A stretch of DNA of 64,000 nucleotides from Paraburkholderia ginsengiterrae (lineage in GTDB: Bacteria; Pseudomonadota; Gammaproteobacteria; Burkholderiales; Burkholderiaceae): the NCBI RefSeq assembly GCF_001645125.1, contig NZ_LXKA01000338.1:1-64000 (forward strand), given 5' to 3'. Positions 25,716 through 33,709 of the stretch are shown here, piece after piece. Made by a program: the position numbers and the translations under genes. Under the pieces are notes generated by a model. The model was not told where the DNA came from and did not search any database. It was given only the letters and a program-made list of their open reading frames with translations. Every line of letters begins with the position of its first letter. Positions within the stretch are counted from its first letter, which is position 1.

Positions 25716-26636
25716 TCAAATTACGGGTTCAGTGGCCTGCACCGCTGCATCCTTACCGGTATCCAACGCGATGAGCCGCTCGAGCAATGCACTGCTCGCA
25801 CGCGTCATGGGTGCGCGCAGCTCATCGCGTATCGCCCCTTGCGCGGCCAGCAGCGCCTTCACCGGCGCGGGATTCGGCTCGGCGAACAGCGCCTCGATCA
25901 ACGGCGCGAGCGCGTGGAAAATGCGCCGGCCTTCGTCGAGCCGGCCCGCCGCCAGCGCGCGGTACAGCGCAACGAAGCGTTCCGTGCGCAGATGCGCGGA
26001 CGCAGCGATCGCCCCACTGCCGCCAAGGCACAGCGTGTTGAAGAGATTCATGTCTTCACCCGCGAGCACCTGCAAGCGGCCGTCGCGGATCAGTGCGAGC
26101 GTGGTGTCGAGCGAACCGGCACAGTCCTTGATGGCCTGAATTCGCGGATGCGCCGCGAGGGTCAGCAGCGTGTCGAGTTCGAGCCGCACACCGGTGCGAT
26201 AAGGAATGTCGTACAGCACGACCGGCTTCTCGCTCGCGTCGGCCAGCGCCGTGAAGTGCGCGACGATGCCCGCCTGCGACGGCCGGATGTAGTACGGCGC
26301 GGCCATCAGCACGCCGGCGACCGGCAGCGCGTTCAGCTGCTCGATGCGCTCGCGCATGCTGGCGGTGTGATTGCCGGATAGGCCGGCCACTACCGGCAGC
26401 GCGCGCCCATCGTGCGCATCGTGCGCTTCATGCGCTTCGTCGAGAATCGTCGCCAGCACGGCGTCCTGCTCGGCGGCGTCGAGCGCGGCCGGCTCGCCCG
26501 TCGTGCCGAGCGCCACCAGCCCGGCGACGCCCGCCTCGGCATAGCGGCGCACCAGCGCGCGCAAGGCGGTGTGATCGACCTCGCCGTCGGCAAACGGCGT
26601 GATGAGCGGAATCCAGATACCCGAAAAAATAGACAT
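25716..26636 (-). CDS. Dihydrodipicolinate synthase (DapA) family lyase
   Basis: 306 aa TIM-barrel of the DHDPS/N-acetylneuraminate lyase family. Family motifs: LGTTGEPAAL near residue 44, the catalytic Tyr region YDIPYRTGV, and the Schiff-base lysine in IQAIKDCAGS. The start at 26636 (MSIFSGIWIPLITPF) follows GAGGTAAAGAC. Being a solitary gene away from lysine synthesis, it may act on another 2-keto acid; the sequence gives no substrate. It is divergent from the aspartate carbamoyltransferase gene. Confidence 0.88.
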   Translation of the reverse strand: MSIFSGIWIPLITPFADGEVDHTALRALVRRYAEAGVAGLVALGTTGEPAALDAAEQDAVLATILDEAHEAHDAHDGRALPVVAGLSGNHTASMRERIEQLNALPVAGVLMAAPYYIRPSQAGIVAHFTALADASEKPVVLYDIPYRTGVRLELDTLLTLAAHPRIQAIKDCAGSLDTTLALIRDGRLQVLAGEDMNLFNTLCLGGSGAIAASAHLRTERFVALYRALAAGRLDEGRRIFHALAPLIEALFAEPNPAPVKALLAAQGAIRDELRAPMTRASSALLERLIALDTGKDAAVQATEPVI

Positions 26637-26722
26637 GTCTTTACCTCGATAGCGACCGTATCGATTCCGTGCAGCGGTGCGAGGGAGGAACACAGGAAAG
26701 TGCCCAGGCGGGCGTTGACCGG

Positions 26723-26750
26723 CTGTTCCGTCGCACATCTGACGGAACAG
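26723..26750. repeat. 28-bp perfect inverted repeat between divergent genes
   Basis: CTGTTCCGTC and GACGGAACAG are perfect 10-bp arms separated by GCACATCT. The element lies 87 bp upstream of the DapA-family start and about 195 bp before the -35 of the pyrB-like promoter. It could be an operator or a leader hairpin for the minus-strand gene. No T-run follows on either strand. Confidence 0.5.
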
Positions 26751-26945
26751 CAAGCTCCGGTCAGATGAGCGGCTGTTTTTTGGCTTTGGCGCTAACGTTC
26801 GAAACACACGTGCGTGCGACTGCGGCGCTCGCGAGAGCGAGACAGGCAGAAGTGGACGGACGGAGTCTGAGCGTTGGGCCGAAATGCATGACACGCAGCG
26901 TAACCGCGTCCGGGGCGGCTTGGCAAGGCCCATCGCGAAAAATGC

Positions 26946-26973
26946 TTGACTTCTACGATGGGGAAACTAATAT
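26946..26973 (+). promoter_or_regulatory. Sigma-70-like promoter of the HTH-ATCase gene
   Basis: TTGACT (26946-26951), a 16-bp spacer, then TAATAT (26968-26973). This is the best sigma-70 match I saw in the window and sits in a locally AT-rich stretch. It would give a short leader of about 40 bp before the ATG at 27023. Confidence 0.7.
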
Positions 26974-26985
26974 ACGCACCGCGTA
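26973..26985. promoter_or_regulatory. Inverted repeat at the transcription start of the HTH-ATCase gene
   Basis: TACGC-ACC-GCGTA is a perfect inverted repeat directly after the -10 box. A protein bound here would block initiation. The gene product itself carries an HTH-like N-terminus, so autoregulation is possible (inference). Confidence 0.5.
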
Positions 26986-27022
26986 CATTTTCAGATTACC
27001 CCCTTTCCCGACAGGTGGCCCC

Positions 27023-28315
27023 ATGAGCGTTCCGCAACAAGCCTTCCTACGCGACGCGATGCGTCGCCTGAACATGACGCGCGACACGTTCGCCAGCCGG
27101 ATCGGCGTATCGCGCCGGGCGCTCGACACGTGGCTCCTGCCGGACGACTCGCAGGAATCGCGCGCCATGCCGGAAATCGTGGAGCGCTTCGTGTCGGAAA
27201 TCGTGGTGCACGGCGATCCCGGCGAAAAATATACGCAAAGCGTAGACTCGCAATCGCTTGCCAGCCAGATGCTGTTCGAGGGCAAGCCGCAACTGCTTTC
27301 CGTGGACCAGTTCTCGCGCGACTCGGTGGAGGCGCTGTTTCGCGTGGCCGACATCATGCAACCCATCGCGCGCCGCCGCAAAATCTCCCGGGTGCTGGAA
27401 GGCGCGGTGCTCGGCAATCTGTTCTTCGAGGCCAGCACGCGCACCCGCGTGAGCTTCGGCGCCGCGTTCTGCCGGCTCGGCGGATCGGTTTGCGACACCA
27501 CCGGCTTCACGTTTTCGTCGATGGCCAAGGGCGAGTCGATCTACGACACCAGTCGCGTGATGAGCGGTTACGTGGACGCGCTGGTGGTCCGTCATCCGGA
27601 ACAAGGCTCGGTGGCCGAGTTTGCGCGCGCGACCAACGTGCCGGTGATCAACGGCGGCGACGGCCCGGGTGAACACCCGAGCCAGGCGCTGCTCGACCTG
27701 TACACCATTCAGCGCGAGTTCTCGCGGCTCGGCAAGATCGTCGACGGTGCGCATATCGCGCTGGTCGGCGACCTGAAATATGGGCGCACGGTGCACTCGC
27801 TGGTCAAACTGCTGGCGCTCTACAAGGGCATCAAATTCACGCTGATCTCGCCGCCCATGCTCGAAATGCCGGCCTATATCGTCGAGCAGATTTCACGCAA
27901 CGGCCACGTGATCGAACAGACGCACGATCTGACCGCCGGCCTGCGCGGCGCCGACGTGGTGTACGCCACGCGCATTCAGAAAGAGCGCTTCGCGGACGAA
28001 TCGTTCGAAGGCTATACGCCGGACTTCCAGATCAATCAGGCGCTGGTGGATAGCGTGTGCGGCGCCGATACTTTGATCATGCACCCGCTGCCGCGCGACA
28101 GCCGGCCGGGCGCGAACGATTTGAGCGTCGACCTGAATCACGATTCGCGGCTGGCGATTTTCCGGCAAACCGATAACGGCATTCCGGTGCGTATGGCGAT
28201 TTTCGCGGTGCTGCTGGGTGTGGAGAAACTGGTCCAGCATTCCATGCGCGACGCCGCATGGCGCCCGCCGGTGTATCTCGGTCCGGACGACGCGGTGTTT
28301 CACGGCATCGATTGA
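27023..28315 (+). CDS. Aspartate carbamoyltransferase with N-terminal HTH extension
   Basis: 430 aa, about 110-120 longer than catalytic PyrB chains. Residues 1-65 form an HTH-like module (LRDAMRRLNMTRDTFASRIG and VSRRALDTWLLP). The catalytic part follows, with the carbamoyl-phosphate loop FFEASTRTRVSF, GDLKYGRTVHSL and the C-terminal HPLPR of true ATCases. It should condense carbamoyl phosphate and aspartate in the cytoplasm. No pyrI, pyrC or other pyrimidine gene is adjacent. The ATG at 27023 follows AGGTGG; the longer frame to 26669 is not protein-like and crosses the promoter. Confidence 0.9.
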   Translation: MSVPQQAFLRDAMRRLNMTRDTFASRIGVSRRALDTWLLPDDSQESRAMPEIVERFVSEIVVHGDPGEKYTQSVDSQSLASQMLFEGKPQLLSVDQFSRDSVEALFRVADIMQPIARRRKISRVLEGAVLGNLFFEASTRTRVSFGAAFCRLGGSVCDTTGFTFSSMAKGESIYDTSRVMSGYVDALVVRHPEQGSVAEFARATNVPVINGGDGPGEHPSQALLDLYTIQREFSRLGKIVDGAHIALVGDLKYGRTVHSLVKLLALYKGIKFTLISPPMLEMPAYIVEQISRNGHVIEQTHDLTAGLRGADVVYATRIQKERFADESFEGYTPDFQINQALVDSVCGADTLIMHPLPRDSRPGANDLSVDLNHDSRLAIFRQTDNGIPVRMAIFAVLLGVEKLVQHSMRDAAWRPPVYLGPDDAVFHGID

Positions 28316-28339
28316 TTGGCGCGATTTGGCATCATGCGT

Positions 28340-28367
28340 GGCCGACTGATTGGCTCAATCAGCGGCC
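28340..28367. terminator. Strong hairpin between convergent genes, likely terminator
   Basis: GGCCG-a-CTGATTG, a GCT loop, then CAATCAG-CGGCC: a 12-bp stem with a single bulged A, in the 98-bp gap between the convergent ATCase and esterase genes. No T-run, so termination may be partial or factor-assisted. Confidence 0.5.
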
Positions 28368-28413
28368 TCCAGATGGATGGCGAATTCCGAACTGGAATTT
28401 CCGCCGCAAAACG

Positions 28414-29268
28414 TCAAGCCGCTGCGGTGCTCGCCGCAGTGTTGCCATTGTGTTTGAAGGTCCCCGCGAAAAACAGCACCTGGTATTGCACGGCATTTGC
28501 CCAGTACTTCCAGGTGTGGCCGCCGGGCCGCTCCGCGTAGTCGTGCGGCACACCGAGTTCGACGAGGCGCTCATGCAGCGTGCGATTCGACTGCACCAGC
28601 GAATCGTTCACACCGCAGTCGATCGTCAGCGCGATATGCGCGTTCCCGAAACTGCGCGCATTCGCGACAATCGCCTCGTTATTCCAGAAGTCCGCATGCC
28701 GGACCGGATCGCCGAAGATCTGCGCGATGCCGGGCTCATCTTCACAGCCACGCGGGTCCACCGCACCGCTGATACTCCCCGCGGCACCGAACGTGTCCGG
28801 GCGGTCGAGCGCGATATGCAAGGCGCCGAACCCGCCCATGCTCAGGCCGGTAATGGCGCGCGCCTGTTTCCTGGCGATTGTGCGGAAATGCATGTCGACA
28901 AAAGCCACCACCTCTGTACCCACATAGGTTTCGTACAGGCTGCGGCGATCGACGGGACTGTCGATGTACCAGCTTTCGTGACCGCCGTCGGGCATCACGA
29001 GTATCACGTGATAGCGGTCCGCCAGCTTGCCGATCTGCGAATTCGCGGTCCAGTCGGTGTAGTCGCCGCCTGAGCCGTGCAACAGATAGACGACCGGAAA
29101 GCGGTCGGCTCCTTTGCCGCGCGCATATTGATCGGGCAGCACGACCGTCGCTTCGAGCGACTTATGCATGGCCGCACTGGGAATGGTGACGACGCGCGAC
29201 TGAAATGCCCAGCCAGGCGTCGTAATCAGCAGCATCAGAACGAGCCAGAACGCACGCGCTTGATTCAT
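28414..29268 (-). CDS. Secreted esterase of the esterase D / tributyrin esterase family
   Basis: 284 aa alpha/beta hydrolase with a signal peptide (MNQARAFWLVLMLLITTPGW, cleavage near AFQS). FPVVYLLHGSGGDYTDW holds the oxyanion region; the nucleophile serine is in GLSMGGFGAL; the catalytic His is in RPGGHTWKYW near the C-terminus. It belongs to the putative esterase family (EstA/FrmB/antigen 85-like), so periplasmic or secreted hydrolysis of small esters is expected. Start chosen at the signal peptide Met (29268). Confidence 0.9.
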   Translation of the reverse strand: MNQARAFWLVLMLLITTPGWAFQSRVVTIPSAAMHKSLEATVVLPDQYARGKGADRFPVVYLLHGSGGDYTDWTANSQIGKLADRYHVILVMPDGGHESWYIDSPVDRRSLYETYVGTEVVAFVDMHFRTIARKQARAITGLSMGGFGALHIALDRPDTFGAAGSISGAVDPRGCEDEPGIAQIFGDPVRHADFWNNEAIVANARSFGNAHIALTIDCGVNDSLVQSNRTLHERLVELGVPHDYAERPGGHTWKYWANAVQYQVLFFAGTFKHNGNTAASTAAA

Positions 29269-29434
29269 GGTTTGTCGCTCTTCTCTTTGTAGGCGTCCGA
29301 AGAACACTGCCTGACATCAGGCTGCAAAAATTCTGTGGACGACTCTAGCAACGGCGACTTACAACCAAATTTCAGCGAAACATACGATTCGTCAGCTTGA
29401 GTTATGAAGGGAGTACTACGTACGTGCTCGACGT

Positions 29435-30211
29435 TTACGCGACGTGCGCAGCGAATCCCGTCTCGTCTGGCGCGATATCGGCTCGCAGCGTGAGCGCGGG
29501 AATTGTGTACGCGCCGCCGTTCTGCGGCCGGAACGGAATCGGTGCGGTCGTCCAGAGATTGTCCAAACGCTCGCCGAGCGCGTCACGCACGGCGGGATAA
29601 CTGGTTTTGTCGATACGGCTCGTCCGATAGATCACGTACGGCGGCAGCACGTCGAAGCCGGGGTAATAGAGGATGCCGTGTTGAATGGGAAACAGCACGT
29701 CGTCGATTGGACCGTTGATGCCGCGTGGACTGTAGTGCGACTCCCAGCCGCCTGTCGTGACCACCAGCATCGCGCGCTTGCCTGCCAGCTTGCCTTCGCC
29801 ATAGCGCTCGCCCCACCGTGCGTCGGAGTGTTCGCCGACGCCATAGGCAAAGCCGTACGCATACACCCGCTCCACCCAGCCCTTGAGGATGGCCGGCATC
29901 GAGAACCACCAGAGCGGAAACTGCAGAATGACAGCATCCGCCCACAGGAGTTTCTCCTGCTCGCTTGCAATATCTTCGCTCTGCAGGCCGTTTTCGAACG
30001 CATGCTTCGAGTCAAGTGAGGGGTGGAAACGCTCACCGGATTCTTTCGCGAGGCTGTCGCCCGCATCGAGCGGGGCCTTCCACTTCATCGCATATAGATC
30101 GGATACCTGAACAGTATGTCCGGCATCTTCAAGGCGTTTGACGGTGAAGTCCTTGAGGGACCCATTCAGCGATTTGGGTTCCGGGTGCGCGTAAACAAGA
30201 AGAACGTTCAT
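29435..30211 (-). CDS. NAD(P)H:quinone oxidoreductase, flavodoxin-like fold (NQO/MdaB type)
   Basis: 258 aa. The FMN/FAD-binding flavodoxin fold begins LLVYAHPEPKSLNGSL; the motif LQFPLWWFSMPAILKGWVER is highly characteristic of the NQO1/Flavodoxin_2 group, and TTGGWESHYSPRGING follows. It is expected to reduce quinones by two electrons, protecting against redox cycling. The ATG at 30211 replaces a longer frame to 30370. It is divergent from a LysR gene with 93 bp between the starts, so it is the probable LysR target. Confidence 0.92.
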   Translation of the reverse strand: MNVLLVYAHPEPKSLNGSLKDFTVKRLEDAGHTVQVSDLYAMKWKAPLDAGDSLAKESGERFHPSLDSKHAFENGLQSEDIASEQEKLLWADAVILQFPLWWFSMPAILKGWVERVYAYGFAYGVGEHSDARWGERYGEGKLAGKRAMLVVTTGGWESHYSPRGINGPIDDVLFPIQHGILYYPGFDVLPPYVIYRTSRIDKTSYPAVRDALGERLDNLWTTAPIPFRPQNGGAYTIPALTLRADIAPDETGFAAHVA

Positions 30212-30267
30212 AACAGGGTGATCCTTCGTGGCCAAGAGAAAGAAGCCAGAGTAGATCCCGCTCCGGT

Positions 30268-30291
30268 ATATTTGAAATGAATTCCTAATAT
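30268..30291. promoter_or_regulatory. Candidate LysR box between quinone reductase and LysR genes
   Basis: ATATT (30268-30272) and AATAT (30287-30291) form an inverted repeat around an AT-rich centre containing T-N11-A type symmetry (TTGAAATGAATTCCTAA). It lies in the 93-bp divergent intergenic region, where LysR regulators normally bind. Confidence 0.4.
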
Positions 30292-30304
30292 GCCAGGTAT
30301 AGCC

Positions 30305-31198
30305 ATGAATAATCTCAGGAGGCTGGACCTCAATCTGCTGCTCACGCTGGACGTGCTGCTGGCGGAACACAACGTCACGCGAGCGGCGGAACGCCTGAAC
30401 TTTTCCCAGCCTTCAGTCAGCGTGCATCTGGCCAAACTGCGGGATGTGCTGGGCGACCCGCTGCTGCTGCCGGGACCACGCGGCATGCGGCCCACCGCTC
30501 GTGCCGAGGCGTTGCGCGAACCCTTGCGGGAGGCGCTCGAAGCGCTAGAGCAGGCGGTGGCGCCGGCCCGCCCTTTCAATCCCGCCGAGGCGAGCCACGC
30601 CTGGCGCGTCGCCGCGACTGACTACGCCGAATCGACGATCATCCTGCCCGCCCTGGCAGGCTTACGTGCGGCGGCGCCCGGCACGCGCCTCGCCGTTGTC
30701 GAAGCGGTACCGCCACGCCTTGCGAGGCAGGCGGAACAGGGAGAAATCGATCTGGGGTTTCATACCAGCGAAGGCGCGCCAGAGGGACTGCGCGGCAAGG
30801 TGCTGTTTGCCGAGCGGTATGTGCTGGTCGGGCGCGCCGGCCACCCGCGACTGAAACGCCGGCCCACGCTCGCGCAATTCTGCAAGCTCGAGCACGTGAT
30901 CGTGTCGCCGGATGGCGGCGGCTTCATTGGCGTGACCGATGAAGCGCTTGCGAAGGTGGGTCTGACACGCAAGGTTGTGCTTTCGGTGCCGCACTTTCTA
31001 TTCATGTCGTCGGTGCTGGCGAGCTCCGACCTCGTGGGGATGCTTCCCGCGAGGCTCGTGCGTGGCAATGGCGCGCTGCAGATGGTCGAGCCGCCCGTGG
31101 AGGTGCCGGGGTATGAGATGGCGATGCTCTGGCATGAGCGTGTGCATCGCGATCCGGCGCATCGGTGGTTGCGGGAGTTTATTGCGGGGGCGGTGTGA
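30305..31198 (+). CDS. LysR family transcriptional regulator
   Basis: 297 aa. The N-terminal winged HTH is LDLNLLLTLDVLLAEHNVTR followed by AAERLNFSQPSVSVHLAKLR; the effector-binding domain covers about 90-295. The LDLNLL start and overall form place it in the NodD/LeuO/NahR-like branch. I prefer the ATG at 30305, which has AGG eight bases upstream, over the ATG at 30290, which overlaps a candidate LysR box. Likely regulates the divergent quinone reductase. Confidence 0.92.
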   Translation: MNNLRRLDLNLLLTLDVLLAEHNVTRAAERLNFSQPSVSVHLAKLRDVLGDPLLLPGPRGMRPTARAEALREPLREALEALEQAVAPARPFNPAEASHAWRVAATDYAESTIILPALAGLRAAAPGTRLAVVEAVPPRLARQAEQGEIDLGFHTSEGAPEGLRGKVLFAERYVLVGRAGHPRLKRRPTLAQFCKLEHVIVSPDGGGFIGVTDEALAKVGLTRKVVLSVPHFLFMSSVLASSDLVGMLPARLVRGNGALQMVEPPVEVPGYEMAMLWHERVHRDPAHRWLREFIAGAV

Positions 31199-31233
31199 GG
31201 TGAGCGTCGTTGGACGAAGGGGTTCATGGGTAC

Positions 31234-31250
31234 GGGGGCGTTGCGCCCCC
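31234..31250. terminator. GC-rich hairpin between convergent LysR and aldo/keto reductase genes
   Basis: GGGGGCG-TTG-CGCCCCC forms a perfect 7-bp stem in the 57-bp convergent gap. No T-run follows, so it is only a possible terminator. Confidence 0.4.
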
Positions 31251-31255
31251 ACCCC

Positions 31256-32260
31256 TCACCCCACCCGCCGCCCTTCAACCGGATACCCCGGATCGGTATA
31301 CCCCGGCGTCGACGCATGCCCCGGCGCAACGAGCCTATCCACCAGCTTCTCGTCCTCGGGCCCAAGCTCCACTTTCAACGCTTCCACATAACTATCCCAC
31401 TGCGCCTCGGTACGCGGCCCGGCAATCGTGCTGCTGACAAAACGGTTCTTGAGCACCCACGCCAGCGCGAACGCAATCGACGTCGTACCACGCTCCGCCG
31501 CATGATCGGCGATCGTCCGCGCGATCCTGAGCGACTCCGGACGCCACTCGGTCTGCTGAATACGCTTGTCGCCGCGGCCTGCGCGCGAGTCGGCCGGAGG
31601 CGGCGCATCCACTGCATATTTGCCGCTCAACACACCGCGCGCCAGCGGACTGTATGACACAACGCCCAGACCGTAATGATGCGCGGCCGGCAATTGCTCG
31701 ATCTCCGCCGTACGATCAACAAGGTTGTAAAGCGGCTCGCTCGCAACCGGCCGATCGATGCCGAGCTGATCCGCAAGACGCACAATCTCGGCAATGCGCC
31801 AGCCGCGGAAATTCGACACGCCGAAGTAGCGGATCTTGCCCTGTCGAATCAGATCGCCAATCGCGCGCACGCCTTCTTCGAGCGGCGCATCCGCAAGCGC
31901 TCGATGAAAATACAGGATATCGATGTAGTCGGTACCGAGCCGTTTCAAGCTCGCTTCGACCGACTGTATGATCCACTTGCGCGACTGCCCCTGCTCATTC
32001 GGCCCTTGCGCAGTTGGATAGCCGAACTTGGTCGCCACGACCCAGTTGTCGCGCCGCTCCGCAATTGCCCTGCCCACGATTTCTTCCGAGCGGCCCGCGT
32101 GATACACGTCCGCCGTGTCGATGAAATTCACGCCCTGCTCATAAGCTTTGTCGATGATGCGCTTTGCGTCCGCTTCCGCGGTCTCGCCGCCGAACATCAT
32201 CGCGCCGAGACACAGCGGCGAAACCTTGAGAGCACTGCGGCCCAGATACCGATAGTCCAT
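31256..32260 (-). CDS. Aldo/keto reductase (YajO/Tas-like)
   Basis: 334 aa TIM-barrel NADPH-dependent reductase. The catalytic tetrad is readable: D and Y in FIDTADVYHAGRSEE, K in VATKFG and H in LYFHRALAD. The C-terminal TSIAFALAWVLKNRFVSSTI holds the cofactor 2'-phosphate region. GGAG stands nine bases before the ATG at 32260. It is followed at its 5' side by a carboxymuconolactone decarboxylase-like gene 62 bp upstream on the same strand, with a divergent LysR regulator beyond. Physiological substrate unknown. Confidence 0.93.
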   Translation of the reverse strand: MDYRYLGRSALKVSPLCLGAMMFGGETAEADAKRIIDKAYEQGVNFIDTADVYHAGRSEEIVGRAIAERRDNWVVATKFGYPTAQGPNEQGQSRKWIIQSVEASLKRLGTDYIDILYFHRALADAPLEEGVRAIGDLIRQGKIRYFGVSNFRGWRIAEIVRLADQLGIDRPVASEPLYNLVDRTAEIEQLPAAHHYGLGVVSYSPLARGVLSGKYAVDAPPPADSRAGRGDKRIQQTEWRPESLRIARTIADHAAERGTTSIAFALAWVLKNRFVSSTIAGPRTEAQWDSYVEALKVELGPEDEKLVDRLVAPGHASTPGYTDPGYPVEGRRVG

Positions 32261-32322
32261 CACTTGTTCTCCGTTCAGGCCACGCCCGATAAACACATTG
32301 CTTGCGAAACCGATTCGCGGGC

Positions 32323-32661
32323 TCAAGCCTCGCGGCCCGCGAAAACCTGCCGTGCGACTGTCAATGCCGTAGCCGCAGTCGGCCAGCCCGAGTAGAACGC
32401 AAGGTGCGTGATCAACTCGATCAGTTCATCCCGGGAGATGCCGTTGTCGAGCGCCTTGCCGATGTGAAACGGCAACTCGTTGCCGCGATACAGCGCAACG
32501 AGGCTCGCCACGGTAATCAGACTCCGATCACGGGGTGACAGCCCAGGGCGCTCCCAGACGTCGCCAAACAGCACCTTGTCGGTGTACTCCGCGAGTGCGG
32601 GCGCGAGATCGCCAAACGCCTTGCGCGCGGCAACGGGTTCGGCAGCAGGTTCATGAGGCAT
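32323..32661 (-). CDS. Carboxymuconolactone decarboxylase family protein
   Basis: 112 aa all-helical CMD-family protein. LSPRDRSLITVASLVALYRG, the His in LPFHIGKALDNGISRDEL and LIELITHLAFYSGWP match the CMD domain. It has no CxxC, so it is not an AhpD-type peroxidase. A GGAG precedes the ATG at 32661; the frame extends upstream without homology. Such small CMD proteins often sit next to aldo/keto reductases under LysR control; the reaction is unknown. Confidence 0.9.
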   Translation of the reverse strand: MPHEPAAEPVAARKAFGDLAPALAEYTDKVLFGDVWERPGLSPRDRSLITVASLVALYRGNELPFHIGKALDNGISRDELIELITHLAFYSGWPTAATALTVARQVFAGREA

Positions 32662-32815
32662 GGCATACGCTCCAGTTCGAATCAGGGTTGCGACTGACAG
32701 CTCAGGCGGTTCGCGCCCCAAGCAGTCCCAATCGCTGACCACGTCGAATTTAATCGCTGCCCCACTCGGCGACTAGACGGTAAAATCGGCAAACACCCAT
32801 GAGCAGGATTCATGA

Positions 32816-33709
32816 ATGGCACGCGAAAACCTGAACGACCTGCTGGCCTTTCTCGCGGTCGCCCGCGAGCGCAGCTTTACCCGCGCGGCGGCAAAACTGG
32901 GCGTCTCGCAATCCGCGTTGAGCCACACGATTCGCGGTCTCGAAGCGCGGCTCGGCATTCGCCTGCTGACCCGAACCACGCGAAGCGTTTCGCCCACGCC
33001 GGCCGGCGAACGGCTGCTGGCTACCGCGGGTCCGCGCCTCGATGAAATCGACGAAGAGCTCGCCGCGCTTGGCGAACTGCGCGACAAACCCGCGGGCACC
33101 ATCCGCATCACGACCGACGAATATGCCGCCAGCGCCATTCTCCAGCCGAAGCTGGCGCAACTCATGCCGGAGTATCCGGACATCAAGGTCGAAGTGATCG
33201 TCGATTTCGGGCTGACCGACATCGTCGCTCAGCAGTACGACGTGGGGATACGGCTCGGCGATCAGGTGGCCAAAGACATGATCGCGGTATGCATCGCGCC
33301 GGATCTGCGCATGGCGGTGGTCGGCGCGCCCTCCTACTTCGCGAAACGCTCGCGGCCGAAAACACCACGGGATCTCACGAACCACAACTGCATCAATCTT
33401 CGCCTGCCGACCTACGGCGGACTTTATGCCTGGGAGTTCGAAAAATCTGGCCACCAACTGCATGTGCGTGTTGAAGGTCAACTGGTGTTCAACGGCACGC
33501 ACCAGATGCTCGCAGCGGCGCTGACCGGCTGCGGGCTTGCCTACGTGCCCGAGGAACTGGCCCGCCCGCACATCGACGACGGACGGCTCAAACAGGTTCT
33601 CAGGGACTGGTGCCCCACCTTCCCGGGCTATCACCTGTACTACCCGAGCCGCCGTCAATCCTCGCGCGCACTGGCCGTGCTGATCGACGCGTTGCGCTAC
33701 CGGCCTTAA
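32816..33709 (+). CDS. LysR family transcriptional regulator
   Basis: 297 aa. The HTH region is LNDLLAFLAVARERSFTRAA and LGVSQSALSHTIRGLEARLG, typical of the DsdC/PerR-like LysR branch; the sensor domain covers about 90-295. It is divergent from the CMD/aldo-keto reductase pair (154 bp between starts), its probable target. AGGA precedes the ATG; an ATG 4 bp earlier is out of frame. Its stop abuts the stop of the convergent second aldo/keto reductase with no intergenic base. Confidence 0.93.
   Translation: MARENLNDLLAFLAVARERSFTRAAAKLGVSQSALSHTIRGLEARLGIRLLTRTTRSVSPTPAGERLLATAGPRLDEIDEELAALGELRDKPAGTIRITTDEYAASAILQPKLAQLMPEYPDIKVEVIVDFGLTDIVAQQYDVGIRLGDQVAKDMIAVCIAPDLRMAVVGAPSYFAKRSRPKTPRDLTNHNCINLRLPTYGGLYAWEFEKSGHQLHVRVEGQLVFNGTHQMLAAALTGCGLAYVPEELARPHIDDGRLKQVLRDWCPTFPGYHLYYPSRRQSSRALAVLIDALRYRP

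Noticed and set aside
25342-25774. Overlapping plus-strand frames of 96-138 codons
   Set aside because: Three frames open at once with no ribosome site and Arg/Pro/His-rich products; consequence of GC-rich non-coding DNA.
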